Positions 55,835 through 64,000 of a stretch of 64,000 nucleotides of DNA are shown here, one piece after another (position 1 is the stretch's first letter; every line of letters starts with the position of its first letter). The translations under genes and the position numbers were made by a program. Source of the stretch: Pseudoalteromonas sp. T1lg88 (GTDB lineage Bacteria > Pseudomonadota > Gammaproteobacteria > Enterobacterales > Alteromonadaceae). The notes below the pieces were generated by a model. That model worked only from the letters and a program-made list of their open reading frames with translations, searched no databases and was not told the DNA's origin. The stretch is from NCBI RefSeq assembly GCF_002964765.1, contig NZ_PQCF01000001.1:62001-126000 (forward strand). The letters are read 5' to 3'.

Positions 55835-57400
55835 TTAAGCCTCGTCTCTTAACTCCCGACGGAGGATTTTGCCTACGGTGGATTTAGGCAGCTCTTCGAG
55901 AATATGTATATGCTTGGGTACCTTGTAGTTGGTAAGCTGCTCGCGACAGAACGCTTGCAACTCCTGCTCGTCGACGTCTTGCTTTATGGTGATAAAGGCA
56001 TGCACCGCTTCGCCGGTGCGCTCATCGGCCTTACCGATCACCGCCGCCTCAAACACCGCTGGGTGACTTACCAGCACATCCTCGACCTCATTCGGGTAGA
56101 CATTAAAGCCAGAGACGATAATCATGTCTTTGAGACGATCAACCACCTTTATGGCGCTGTTAGCCAAACGAATACCGACATCACCGGTTTTAAAGTAACC
56201 GTCGGCGGTTAGCGCCTTGGCTGTTTCCTCGGGGCGATTCCAATAGCCCTTCATAACCTGAGGGCCACGGACCACAATTTGCCCACTTTCGCCGTCGGCC
56301 ACCGCCTTGTCATTCTCGTCCCAAAGCTCCACCTCGGTATCACGCAGCGGCAAACCGACCGTGCCGATTTGCTCCTTGCCTGGTTGATTCAGGGTGACCA
56401 CGGGAGAGGTTTCCGATAAACCATAGCCCTCGGATATACTGCAGCCCGTCACCTTGACCCAGGCACTGGCCGCTGTGGTGGTCAAGGCGGCGCCACCGGA
56501 TAAGGTTAAGCGCAAACTGGAAAAATCCAGTTGTGTGAATTCCTTGGTCGCACACAGACCCACAAACAAGGTGTTAATGCCGGCAAAGGAAGTAAAGCGA
56601 AAAGGTTTAATAGCTTTAACAAAGGCATCCAAATCACGTGGATTGGGGATCAGCACGGAATGATTGCCCGAGGCGGTATTAATTAAAATACTCAGGGTAA
56701 AGGCATAGATATGATATAGCGGCAAAGGACAGATAAAGATCTCGCTGGTATCATCATACCTGTCACCAAAGGCTTCCTTGGTTTGCAAAGAATTGGCAAT
56801 CAGATTTTTATGCGTTAACTGGGCCCCTTTCGACACCCCGGTGGTACCGCCGGTGTACTGCAGCACCGCCACATCATCCAGCTGCGCACTGGAGCGGGGA
56901 TAGTATTGACCCTGTCCTTGCGCCAGCGCCTGATGCCAGGTTACACAGTGTTCGGCTACCGGGTCACTGCTGTCAAGCAATAGATCTGCGGCGCCTGTGC
57001 TGATCACCTGCTCAATTTGCGTCTCGGCCAAAATGATATCCAGTTTGGGATACAGATCGCTCAGGATCACTAGGGCCTTGGCTCCGGAGTCATTAAATTG
57101 ATGCAGCATTTCCCTGGGTGTGTACAAGGGGTTGGTGTTGACCACCACTAAACCCAGTTTAAATGCGGCATAAACCACAATGGGGTATTGGTTCACATTA
57201 GGCAATTGAATGGCAATGCGATCCCCGGCTCGCAGTCCTTGACCATAAAAATAGCCAGCCAATTGCTCTGCCAGTGTATCCACCTGAGCAAAGGAGAGAG
57301 TTTTCCCCACGCTGGTAAAGGCGTCCTTATCGCCATAAGTCTGGCAAGCGGACGAAATAAATTGATCTAGGTTTTGATACTCATGTAGTTGTGCAAGCAT
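55835..57400 (-). CDS. AMP-forming acyl-CoA ligase (FadD-like)
   Basis: A 521-residue adenylate-forming enzyme with the P-loop-like YTGGTTGVSKGAQLTHKNL (about 192-210), ISEGYGLSETSPVV, the ATP/AMP motif YFKTGDVGIRL, the hinge VDRLKDMIIVSGFNVYPNEVEDVL and the C-terminal lysine in LPKSTVGKILRREL. It resembles long-chain fatty acyl-CoA synthetase FadD but is shorter than E. coli FadD (561) and sits in a cluster with an alcohol dehydrogenase and a cupin, so a different carboxylic acid may be the substrate. It is the last gene of the minus-strand run. Confidence 0.85.
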   Translation of the reverse strand: MLAQLHEYQNLDQFISSACQTYGDKDAFTSVGKTLSFAQVDTLAEQLAGYFYGQGLRAGDRIAIQLPNVNQYPIVVYAAFKLGLVVVNTNPLYTPREMLHQFNDSGAKALVILSDLYPKLDIILAETQIEQVISTGAADLLLDSSDPVAEHCVTWHQALAQGQGQYYPRSSAQLDDVAVLQYTGGTTGVSKGAQLTHKNLIANSLQTKEAFGDRYDDTSEIFICPLPLYHIYAFTLSILINTASGNHSVLIPNPRDLDAFVKAIKPFRFTSFAGINTLFVGLCATKEFTQLDFSSLRLTLSGGAALTTTAASAWVKVTGCSISEGYGLSETSPVVTLNQPGKEQIGTVGLPLRDTEVELWDENDKAVADGESGQIVVRGPQVMKGYWNRPEETAKALTADGYFKTGDVGIRLANSAIKVVDRLKDMIIVSGFNVYPNEVEDVLVSHPAVFEAAVIGKADERTGEAVHAFITIKQDVDEQELQAFCREQLTNYKVPKHIHILEELPKSTVGKILRRELRDEA

Positions 57401-57424
57401 AGGTTTCCTCGCTTTTTATTCTTT

Positions 57425-57931
57425 TTATTTGTCGGAAAAATCATAGCTTGCTTTTGGCTTGATGTATCTAGGTACTATGCCCTGCTCTTTAGCCGCCGCC
57501 AACATGGCCTGCTCTATCCAGCCCGCATCCATAATGTTGACGTAGTTACCGTCGGCATCAAAATTGATATTCGCGCCCTGCACCACCATAAAGGTGTCGG
57601 TTACCCCCTCATTACTCGCCGGAGTATGAAAGGTATGAATGGAACCACCGGGTTCAAACAGGTAGCTACCGGCCACTTGCTTATCGTCCGGGTATTCCAG
57701 ATAGTGCCAGCAGCCGCTCATGGTATAAAGATGAACTATGCCGGTGTGAAAGTGCTTGGGTAAGGTTACATTGGGTTCAAACTGTACCCGCAATACCCAA
57801 AGCCCGTTTTCTACATCCAACACCAAAGGATATAGATGCACCCCAGGGAGCGCATTCTTAACGATTTGCTGCTCTTCGGTGTGCACACATAACAGGTGCT
57901 CTAGATGATTAACCATATCTGGTAAGGCCAT
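57425..57931 (-). CDS. ChrR-type cupin protein (2,4'-dihydroxyacetophenone dioxygenase-like)
   Basis: A 168-residue single cupin domain with metal ligands in LPKHFHTGIVHLYTMSG (His-x-His and a later Glu/His) and SYLFEPGGSIHTFH. It resembles proteins annotated as 2,4'-dihydroxyacetophenone dioxygenase family, which cleave a C-C bond next to a carbonyl, but specificity cannot be read. The ATG at 57931 has AAGAGGAA at good spacing; the frame is open to 58006. It lies between the dehydrogenase and acyl-CoA ligase genes, as expected for alcohol-to-ketone oxidation, cleavage and activation. Confidence 0.75.
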   Translation of the reverse strand: MALPDMVNHLEHLLCVHTEEQQIVKNALPGVHLYPLVLDVENGLWVLRVQFEPNVTLPKHFHTGIVHLYTMSGCWHYLEYPDDKQVAGSYLFEPGGSIHTFHTPASNEGVTDTFMVVQGANINFDADGNYVNIMDAGWIEQAMLAAAKEQGIVPRYIKPKASYDFSDK

Positions 57932-58009
57932 AGTGTGTTCCTCTTGCTTGTTGCTGTGCCTTAATGGCTTATTGTTATTGTGAGTTAGGGGCAGCGAACT
58001 GCCCAATTT

Positions 58010-59077
58010 TTAATCTTGGTGAAAAGGGGTCAATGCACCTTGGCGACCGGGTTCAAGGATCACCTTAATGTGGTCATTGGGCTTTAACAGGGTGTTAAAA
58101 GCCTCGGCAATGCCGTCCATGCCGACCGTTGCCGTACACATTTTTTCCCAGGCGATATCGCCACTGGCGAGCATTTGCAACGCGGTGGCAAATTCCTCAA
58201 CCGAGTAGTAATAAGAGAATTTAATGTCCATTTCTTTGACCGTGGCATAACCAAAGTTCACTTGCGTCATAGCTGTGTGTACGCCGGTAATGACCAGGGT
58301 AGAATTGGCGGGCGCGCGCTCGATAAAACCGTTGATCAGCTGGTGAATGCCCACACACTCAAAAATCACCACACGACGACCCTGAGCCAGTTCACTGGTA
58401 AATTTCACTTCATCGTCCTGACTGGGGTCAATGGTGTGCAAAGCGCCGAATTGCTCGGCAACGGCACGTTTGCTGGCCTGAAGATCAGATGCAACTATCT
58501 CTTTCACACCCAGGTGTTTCAACGCCGCAATGGTGGCCAAACCTATGGTGCCGCAGCCTGCGACCAGGGCCACACAATCGCGGTCGATATCGGCGCGATT
58601 AACCGCATGTACGCCCACCGCTAAGGGCTCGGTAATGGTGACGGCCAAAGAGCTTAAGTGCGCTGGTACTTCCAGAAGCAGCTCGGCATCTACGATAAAA
58701 TATTCTGAATAGGCGCCATTGATACCCGGCGTCACCCCGACACCGGCACCACCCTGCGTAAGCAAGATTGGCGCGCAGGTTACTCGGGTACCGGGCGCAA
58801 AACGCGGTGATGTCTGTGGGCCATAACTCACCACTTCAGCACAAAACTCATGCCCTAGCATGATCGGCGCGGAGCTTGGCAGATCCTCCGGCAAAGCGCC
58901 CATCTTTTTGTAAATCTCGAACACTTCTTCGCCGTGGCGAGCAATGTGCAAATCTGAGCCGCAAATACCGCAGGCCAGACTTTTAACTAATACCTGCCCA
59001 ACCCCTGGTGCGGGAATATCCACGTCAATGTTGCTAATTTGGCCGTTTTGTACTGCCACTGCTGCCATCTTACTCAT
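58010..59077 (-). CDS. Zinc-containing alcohol/polyol dehydrogenase
   Basis: A 355-residue MDR dehydrogenase with catalytic zinc motifs CGICGSDLHIARHGEE and GHEFCAEVVSYG and a Rossmann domain (VALVAGCGTIGLATIAALKHLGVKEIVASD). The four-cysteine lobe for structural zinc is not evident. The ATG at 59077 (MSKMAAVAVQNG) has TGAGGAC upstream; the frame is open to 59140. It heads a three-gene minus-strand operon (dehydrogenase, cupin, acyl-CoA ligase) and is divergent from an AraC regulator that probably controls it. Confidence 0.88.
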   Translation of the reverse strand: MSKMAAVAVQNGQISNIDVDIPAPGVGQVLVKSLACGICGSDLHIARHGEEVFEIYKKMGALPEDLPSSAPIMLGHEFCAEVVSYGPQTSPRFAPGTRVTCAPILLTQGGAGVGVTPGINGAYSEYFIVDAELLLEVPAHLSSLAVTITEPLAVGVHAVNRADIDRDCVALVAGCGTIGLATIAALKHLGVKEIVASDLQASKRAVAEQFGALHTIDPSQDDEVKFTSELAQGRRVVIFECVGIHQLINGFIERAPANSTLVITGVHTAMTQVNFGYATVKEMDIKFSYYYSVEEFATALQMLASGDIAWEKMCTATVGMDGIAEAFNTLLKPNDHIKVILEPGRQGALTPFHQD

Positions 59078-59248
59078 AGAAGTGTCCTCATTTGACGTTA
59101 AATTGATTCGCCCTCTTTTTACGCTGGATGAAATAGGCAAGAGGAGACTTTAGATAGTAGTTACAAATCCAGGAGGATATCTTGACAAAATGCGACATGG
59201 TGATGACATAATAAGACATATAAATGACTTCATTGCCGCGGTGACCCC

Positions 59249-60265
59249 ATGCCCTATTATGCCCGCATCGGCTCTCTCACCGGCTACCCCGAGTTGGTAG
59301 AGCAACTTGGCGGTGACCCTTGGGACTTGCTGTCACAGGTATGCATCCTGCCAAGGCAGTTTACCGATCCGGATCTAATGATCCCCTACAAGCAAATTGC
59401 CGAGCTCCTGGAAATGACCGCCGCGCAATTGCAGCTCCCCTATTTCGGCGCCCAATTAGGGCAAGAGCAGGGCTTAGCAACGCTAGGGTTAATCGGCGCC
59501 TACATAGTGCAAAAGCCAACTCTGCTGCAAGCTCTGGAATGCGGCGCCAAGTATGCCCAACGCCATGCTCAGGGGGTCAACCTGACCTTGGGTGCACCAA
59601 GTGCTGCTCAGTGCGAGCTGGCCGTTAGTTTGCAAATCAACCACCACCAGCAATACACACAAATCTGTTTGTTAACCCTGAGCCTGATACTCAGCGTGCT
59701 CAGAGACATACTTGGCGATGACTGGCAGCCCCATCATATTGGTTTTAAACAACACCTCCCCCTGGCCGCCACATTAGCCCTGGAGCAGCTACTCGGTTGC
59801 CCGGTGCAAGGAGGTTGTCGCAAAGACAGCATTGTTTTCAATGCAGATATTCTAAGCCAGCCGCCACTGCAGCAGGCCAACCTGCTAGCCGAAATCGTTG
59901 ACAATCAATTTCAGAGCTTTCAGCTGAATCAGCATCTCGATTATGTGGTGCTGACCCGTCATGCCATTAATATGCTGCTGCCCACAGGCGATTGCAGCAA
60001 GGAAAGCATAGCCAAAAGCCTGGACCTGCATCCGAAAAAGTTAGAGCGCCTGTTGAGTGAACAACACACCTCCTACCGAGACCTGTTGGAACAAGTACGC
60101 AAGGATGTGGCCCAACAGGTTCTGACAAGCCAGCGCCCAGACCTCACTAACTTGGCGCTAAACCTAGGTTATTCGGAATTTTCGGCGTTTAGCCGCAGTT
60201 TTAAAACCTGGTTTGGTATGTCGCCGACGCATTATTTGCAAACAATCAACAATAGTAAAAAATAA
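59249..60265 (+). CDS. AraC-family regulator, second copy of the type at 53.5 kb
   Basis: A 338-residue regulator with an N-terminal arabinose-binding-domain-like region (about 15-190: YPELVEQLGGDPWDLLSQVCILPRQF, GLATLGLIGAYIVQKPTLLQAL) and C-terminal HTH (about 240-335: SKESIAKSLDLHPKKLERLLSEQHTSYRDLLEQVR, LTNLALNLGYSEFSAFSRSFKTWFGMSPTHYL). It is transcribed divergently from the dehydrogenase operon with a 171-bp spacer, the usual arrangement for an activator of a catabolic operon. No clear SD precedes the ATG. Confidence 0.88.
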   Translation: MPYYARIGSLTGYPELVEQLGGDPWDLLSQVCILPRQFTDPDLMIPYKQIAELLEMTAAQLQLPYFGAQLGQEQGLATLGLIGAYIVQKPTLLQALECGAKYAQRHAQGVNLTLGAPSAAQCELAVSLQINHHQQYTQICLLTLSLILSVLRDILGDDWQPHHIGFKQHLPLAATLALEQLLGCPVQGGCRKDSIVFNADILSQPPLQQANLLAEIVDNQFQSFQLNQHLDYVVLTRHAINMLLPTGDCSKESIAKSLDLHPKKLERLLSEQHTSYRDLLEQVRKDVAQQVLTSQRPDLTNLALNLGYSEFSAFSRSFKTWFGMSPTHYLQTINNSKK

Positions 60266-60515
60266 ACATTGAGCACCTAGGTTCTGCTAACAACCAAGGC
60301 TAGGTAATAAAAATTAATCTTCTGTTTTTAATTGAAAAAATAGAGAAAACGGACAAAATGACACAAAAAGTGTACAAAAACGTACATTAAATGAATTGCA
60401 ACAAAACCCCTCTCACCGGTAACTTTTTGGCAACAAGATGAGGTTATCGACAACACTTTTCACCTGAAACTAGCTGCTCGATTGACCATGTGTATTACCA
60501 AAGTAGGAACTAGTC

Positions 60516-63500
60516 ATGACTCGACTTTTCAATAAATCCCGCCTAGCAACGTTAATGATGCTAGCCATGGGAGGCACAGCCCAAGCAGCCACCGAGCTTT
60601 CCCCTGCAGAGTTGCAATTTACCCTGATCACCGGCGAAAAGGTCAGCGCCGTTGTAAAACCGGATGGTCAGCTAGGCGGCATTCGCCTGCACGATGAAAA
60701 TGGTCAAGAGCAGTTAACCAGCGTGTTTCGCAGAGGCGACAGCCAGTATGTGTTAACCGCCAAGTCGCAAAATTTGGTTGATAACCACGGCGTTGACTTA
60801 GAGCTGTTTAATATCACTAAGTTACATCAGTCCGGCTACGATGATGCCTCAACCGATAAACTACCCGTGATTGTCGAATACACAGACGGCACCCTTGCGG
60901 GCAGCGTTACACCCACCACCTTTGAAGGTGTCTCACTGACCGGTGAGCTGGAAATCATCGACAGCGCCGCCTTTGCCATCAGCAAAGACAAGGCTGCACA
61001 AGTTTGGCAAAGCTTCAGCGGCGACAGCCGTATCAAAGGCGTCTGGCTTGACGCCATGGTGCAAGCACATAAAACCTCACAAGGCAGCGCCACCCTTACG
61101 CCTACCGTGCCACTAACCGGCGCCTATGGCCCGCTGGCGGCACAATACACTGGTGCCGGCGTGAAAGTAGCCGTACTCGATACAGGTTATGACACCAGCC
61201 ATGCCGATCTTGTTGGCAAGGTAATCGCCGAGCGTGATTTTATTTGGCCTTTCACCAAGGTTGATGATCTAAACGGTCACGGCACCCATACCGCCAGCAC
61301 CATTGCCGGCACGGGTGCCGAGTCAAATGGTCTGTGGGCGGGTGTATCTCCCGGTGCGGATCTGATTGTTGGTAAAGTATTGAGCGACGCCGGTGGCGGC
61401 TCAACGTTCGGTATCCTTAATGGTATGATCTGGGCCGTGGAAGAAGGCGCCCAGGTTGTAAATATGTCCCTTGGCGGCAGCGGCACCAGCTGTGCTGGCC
61501 CGCTTGTGGATATGGTTGAAGCTCTTAGCGACCAAGCCCTATTCGTTATTTCCGCCGGTAACAGTTTCTCTCGTGAAACCGTGGGCGTACCTGGCTGTGC
61601 GCCAAGTGCATTGACCGTAGGTGCCCTGGATCGTGAAAACAACACAGCGTCATTCTCATCACGTGGTCCGTCGCCGGATGGTCACTCGTCAAAACCTGAT
61701 ATTGCCTCTCAGGGTGTAGATGTTGTTGCTGCCGCCTCGGGTGGTACCGGTGCCACCGCGTATAAAGCCCTTTCTGGTACTTCGATGTCGGCTCCTCACG
61801 TTGCCGGTGGTGCGGCCATCGTCATGCAGGCTCGTCCTGACTTATCGCCACAAGAAGTAAAACAAATTCTGACCTCTTCAGCCGTTGAATCCGATGCCCA
61901 TGTGCTTGAGCAAGGCGCGGGTCCTATGGATATCAACCGTGCCGTTGCCCAGGCGGTGATCTCAGCACCAAACCAAGAGTTAGGTCTGTTCCGCCATGGC
62001 GATGGTTCAAGCTATACAGAGACACAGGTCACACTAGAGAACCTATCATCAGAAGAAATCACCCTGAAACTAAGCCTGGATTTAATCGGTGAAGACGGTA
62101 TCACCAAGTTGCCCGCTACCTTTGCCGGCCTGGGTGAAAAAGAAATCACCATCGCCGCCAATAAAACCGCGCAACTACCGGTGTGGGTTAACCCCGAAAT
62201 TGCCTTGCGCGACGGTGCATACGGCGCTATTACGGGTAAGATCATTGGTAAAACGGTAGGAACAGACGATGAGCAGGTCATTGTGCCTATCTCATTCTGG
62301 ATTGACCAACCACAAGTGACCCTAGATCTAAATGTGACCGACCGTCGTGGTATGCCGGCTTCATCACCTTCTAAGGTCTATTTAATCAACGAAGAAGACG
62401 ACTGGGGTCGCTATGTACAGCTTAACAATGGCCATGCCAGTGTGAGCGTACCAAGCGGTGACTACACTGTGGTTGCCCATATCATGACCTATGATAACGA
62501 CAGCACCACTGCGGGTTTAGTTGAGTCGGCCACCATGATGGCGGATCTTGATGCCAAGCTGACCACAGATCGCCAGCTTCAGTTTGATGCCCGCGATGCC
62601 CGAGAAGTAACCTTTAAGGCGAGTAAACCATTAGCGACTCAAGGCTTCTCATTTGGCTTCACCTATGCCCTGGACGACAGTAAAAACGCCAAGCTGGCCG
62701 CTTATGATCTAGCCCCGGATTACGTCAACAACATGTACGCCTGGTCACAAGGCCATGACAGCCGCTTCCGCTCATTTGTTACCACCCGAGCAGTGGCACC
62801 AGAGACCGAGGTACGCACCCAAGGTGGCGTGGTATTGGACTATGTAAACCAGGGTGAGGCCTTGTCATTCCACGGTGAAGGCAGCGCCGAAGTGGTTGCC
62901 GTAGGCGAAGGCGACTACAGCACCGATTGGAGTCAATTTGACCTCGAAGGCAAAATTGCCCTTATCTCTCACCCATACTATGTGACCTCTTACATGGTGC
63001 GTAACGCCATGAATGCCGGCGCCATTGGTGTTATTCACTATCGTGGCGGAAGCCATGGTCGTTACAAGGGTAATATCAGCGGTACCCCGCGCGTACCTGT
63101 GATTAATATCAGCGCCGAGCAAGGTGAGCTATTAGCCGCAGAAGTGGAAGCGGGTAACAACCGCATCAGCTGGTCGGGTATTGCCGCCGAACGCACACCC
63201 TATGCCTATTCGATTAACCACATTACCGATGGTGCGATCGAGTCTGGTCAAATCGTGTTGCAAGAACAAAAGATGAGAAAGGTCACCGCTCAATATCATT
63301 CACAGAATGACGAGCGTCCGGCCTGGACAGATGTTATGGCCATGACCAATAGCACCGGCGAATTCTACTCAACCGGTAGCCCGCAAATGATCATGCTACC
63401 AATTGAGCGTGAAGAGTATTACAGCGCCACAACTAAGAATGCCTGGACCAATATCGTTATGCCAAGCAGCCGTTTAGGCTCAAATGGCGGTTACTTTGAT

Positions 63501-64000
63501 GGCCCTCGTGTAATGACAGAAGGTGAAGAGCAGACTAGCTGGTTTAAAGGTCCGCGTACCGGTGCCCTACTAACCAACGGCTCGGCAATGGTGGCCCGTC
63601 AGACCAACCTGCTTTACTTCCGCTTCGCCACCTTTGGTGATGGCGCAGGTCACGATGGTACCTCAGGTTTCAATGGCAGCTCGGCGGTTGGCGTCAAGCT
63701 AGACGGTCAATCGGTTTTCCCAACCAACGGTATGCTTGAAGTACCACACAGCAATGCCGAAGTTGAACTGACTACCCAGTACTATGCCCGTGGCGTAGGT
63801 GAGCGCTCACCTGTTAAGGATAACCTAGGCTCATTCTTCCGTGGCGTATACAGCTTCAATACTCACAGTGAGACCCAGGGTCGCCAGGCGGTATTGATGC
63901 CGACCTATGATATCCCGGTGGATATTGAAAACAGTGTGCCTGCGGGTGAAGCGTTTAATATCGCCTTGGGCGCCAAACTTGACTCGGCAGAAACTGCCTC
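60516..64000 (+). CDS. Secreted subtilisin-family (S8) serine protease, C-terminus beyond the window
   Basis: At least 1161 codons, open at the right edge. Signal peptide (about 1-24, ending AQA), inhibitor-like propeptide region (about 25-190), and S8 catalytic domain with Asp222 (VAVLDTGYDTSH), His255 (NGHGTHTAS) and Ser423 (SGTSMSAPHVAGG). Further on are beta-rich domains and a PA-like segment (about 765-890: GKIALISHPYYVTSYMVRNAMNAGAIGVIHYR). TAGGAA lies before the ATG. The architecture suits an extracellular nutritional protease exported by Sec, possibly with a C-terminal sorting domain not in view. No stop or frameshift was seen. Confidence 0.92.
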   Translation, partial: MTRLFNKSRLATLMMLAMGGTAQAATELSPAELQFTLITGEKVSAVVKPDGQLGGIRLHDENGQEQLTSVFRRGDSQYVLTAKSQNLVDNHGVDLELFNITKLHQSGYDDASTDKLPVIVEYTDGTLAGSVTPTTFEGVSLTGELEIIDSAAFAISKDKAAQVWQSFSGDSRIKGVWLDAMVQAHKTSQGSATLTPTVPLTGAYGPLAAQYTGAGVKVAVLDTGYDTSHADLVGKVIAERDFIWPFTKVDDLNGHGTHTASTIAGTGAESNGLWAGVSPGADLIVGKVLSDAGGGSTFGILNGMIWAVEEGAQVVNMSLGGSGTSCAGPLVDMVEALSDQALFVISAGNSFSRETVGVPGCAPSALTVGALDRENNTASFSSRGPSPDGHSSKPDIASQGVDVVAAASGGTGATAYKALSGTSMSAPHVAGGAAIVMQARPDLSPQEVKQILTSSAVESDAHVLEQGAGPMDINRAVAQAVISAPNQELGLFRHGDGSSYTETQVTLENLSSEEITLKLSLDLIGEDGITKLPATFAGLGEKEITIAANKTAQLPVWVNPEIALRDGAYGAITGKIIGKTVGTDDEQVIVPISFWIDQPQVTLDLNVTDRRGMPASSPSKVYLINEEDDWGRYVQLNNGHASVSVPSGDYTVVAHIMTYDNDSTTAGLVESATMMADLDAKLTTDRQLQFDARDAREVTFKASKPLATQGFSFGFTYALDDSKNAKLAAYDLAPDYVNNMYAWSQGHDSRFRSFVTTRAVAPETEVRTQGGVVLDYVNQGEALSFHGEGSAEVVAVGEGDYSTDWSQFDLEGKIALISHPYYVTSYMVRNAMNAGAIGVIHYRGGSHGRYKGNISGTPRVPVINISAEQGELLAAEVEAGNNRISWSGIAAERTPYAYSINHITDGAIESGQIVLQEQKMRKVTAQYHSQNDERPAWTDVMAMTNSTGEFYSTGSPQMIMLPIEREEYYSATTKNAWTNIVMPSSRLGSNGGYFDGPRVMTEGEEQTSWFKGPRTGALLTNGSAMVARQTNLLYFRFATFGDGAGHDGTSGFNGSSAVGVKLDGQSVFPTNGMLEVPHSNAEVELTTQYYARGVGERSPVKDNLGSFFRGVYSFNTHSETQGRQAVLMPTYDIPVDIENSVPAGEAFNIALGAKLDSAETA

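Overview
The window is chromosomal DNA of a gammaproteobacterium. Gene content and order (FabV-type enoyl reductase, the start of an Nqr sodium pump, RlmG, a long PyrB without a PyrI gene, glnK-amtB, serB/radA/ytjB, prfC, holD-rimI, guaBA-xseA) and two kinds of intergenic palindromic repeat suggest a marine Alteromonadales-like bacterium. I cannot name a genus from sequence alone. No phage, plasmid, transposase or CRISPR array was seen. Most of the window is core genome with accessory islands between.

Layout. 1-6.7 kb: start of nqrA, fabV, bolA, an AlkB-type dioxygenase, a frameshifted rlmG, a YajG-like lipoprotein, a periplasmic cyclophilin and an AmpG-like permease, followed by a 162-bp MITE-like element. 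6.9-12.8 kb: a small XRE regulator, a 59-residue membrane protein, erpA with an IscR-type operator, a CLC protein with altered ion-path residues, hemJ, pyrB and hemL. 13.2-17.3 kb: a three-gene cluster encoding a PAD-type deiminase, a PsiD-like pyruvoyl decarboxylase and a C69 Ntn hydrolase. This is the best candidate for an undescribed pathway. 17.4-27.5 kb: mrcB, a YqaE/Pmp3 peptide, glnK-amtB with NtrC and sigma-54 sites, a MAT2B-like reductase, an S10 peptidase, fau, rpiA and serA.

27.5-43.5 kb: a YghU-like GST, three uncharacterised genes, radA, serB, ytjB, tatD-family DNase, pdxH, a block of structured repeats, a frameshifted argS, prfC, a hybrid sensor kinase, a GNAT enzyme, rimI, holD and tRNA-Trp. 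43.5-53.4 kb: LysR facing an Ohr-like peroxidase and a quinone-reductase-like enzyme, an unknown exported protein, guaA, guaB, xseA, an unknown membrane-anchored protein and cysE. 53.4-60.3 kb: two AraC regulators bracketing an Mpo1-like protein, a class II aldolase, an acyl-CoA ligase, a cupin and a zinc alcohol dehydrogenase. 60.5 kb to the end: a large secreted subtilisin-family protease cut by the window edge.

The main points for a second look are: (1) the deiminase/decarboxylase/Ntn-hydrolase cluster; (2) a tandem 124-bp repeat whose two copies have different but perfectly self-complementary 12-bp stems; (3) single-base frameshifts in rlmG and in the essential argS, which look like base-loss errors in the sequence; (4) legible NtrC/sigma-54 and IscR control sites; and (5) the CLC protein lacking the proton-path glutamate.
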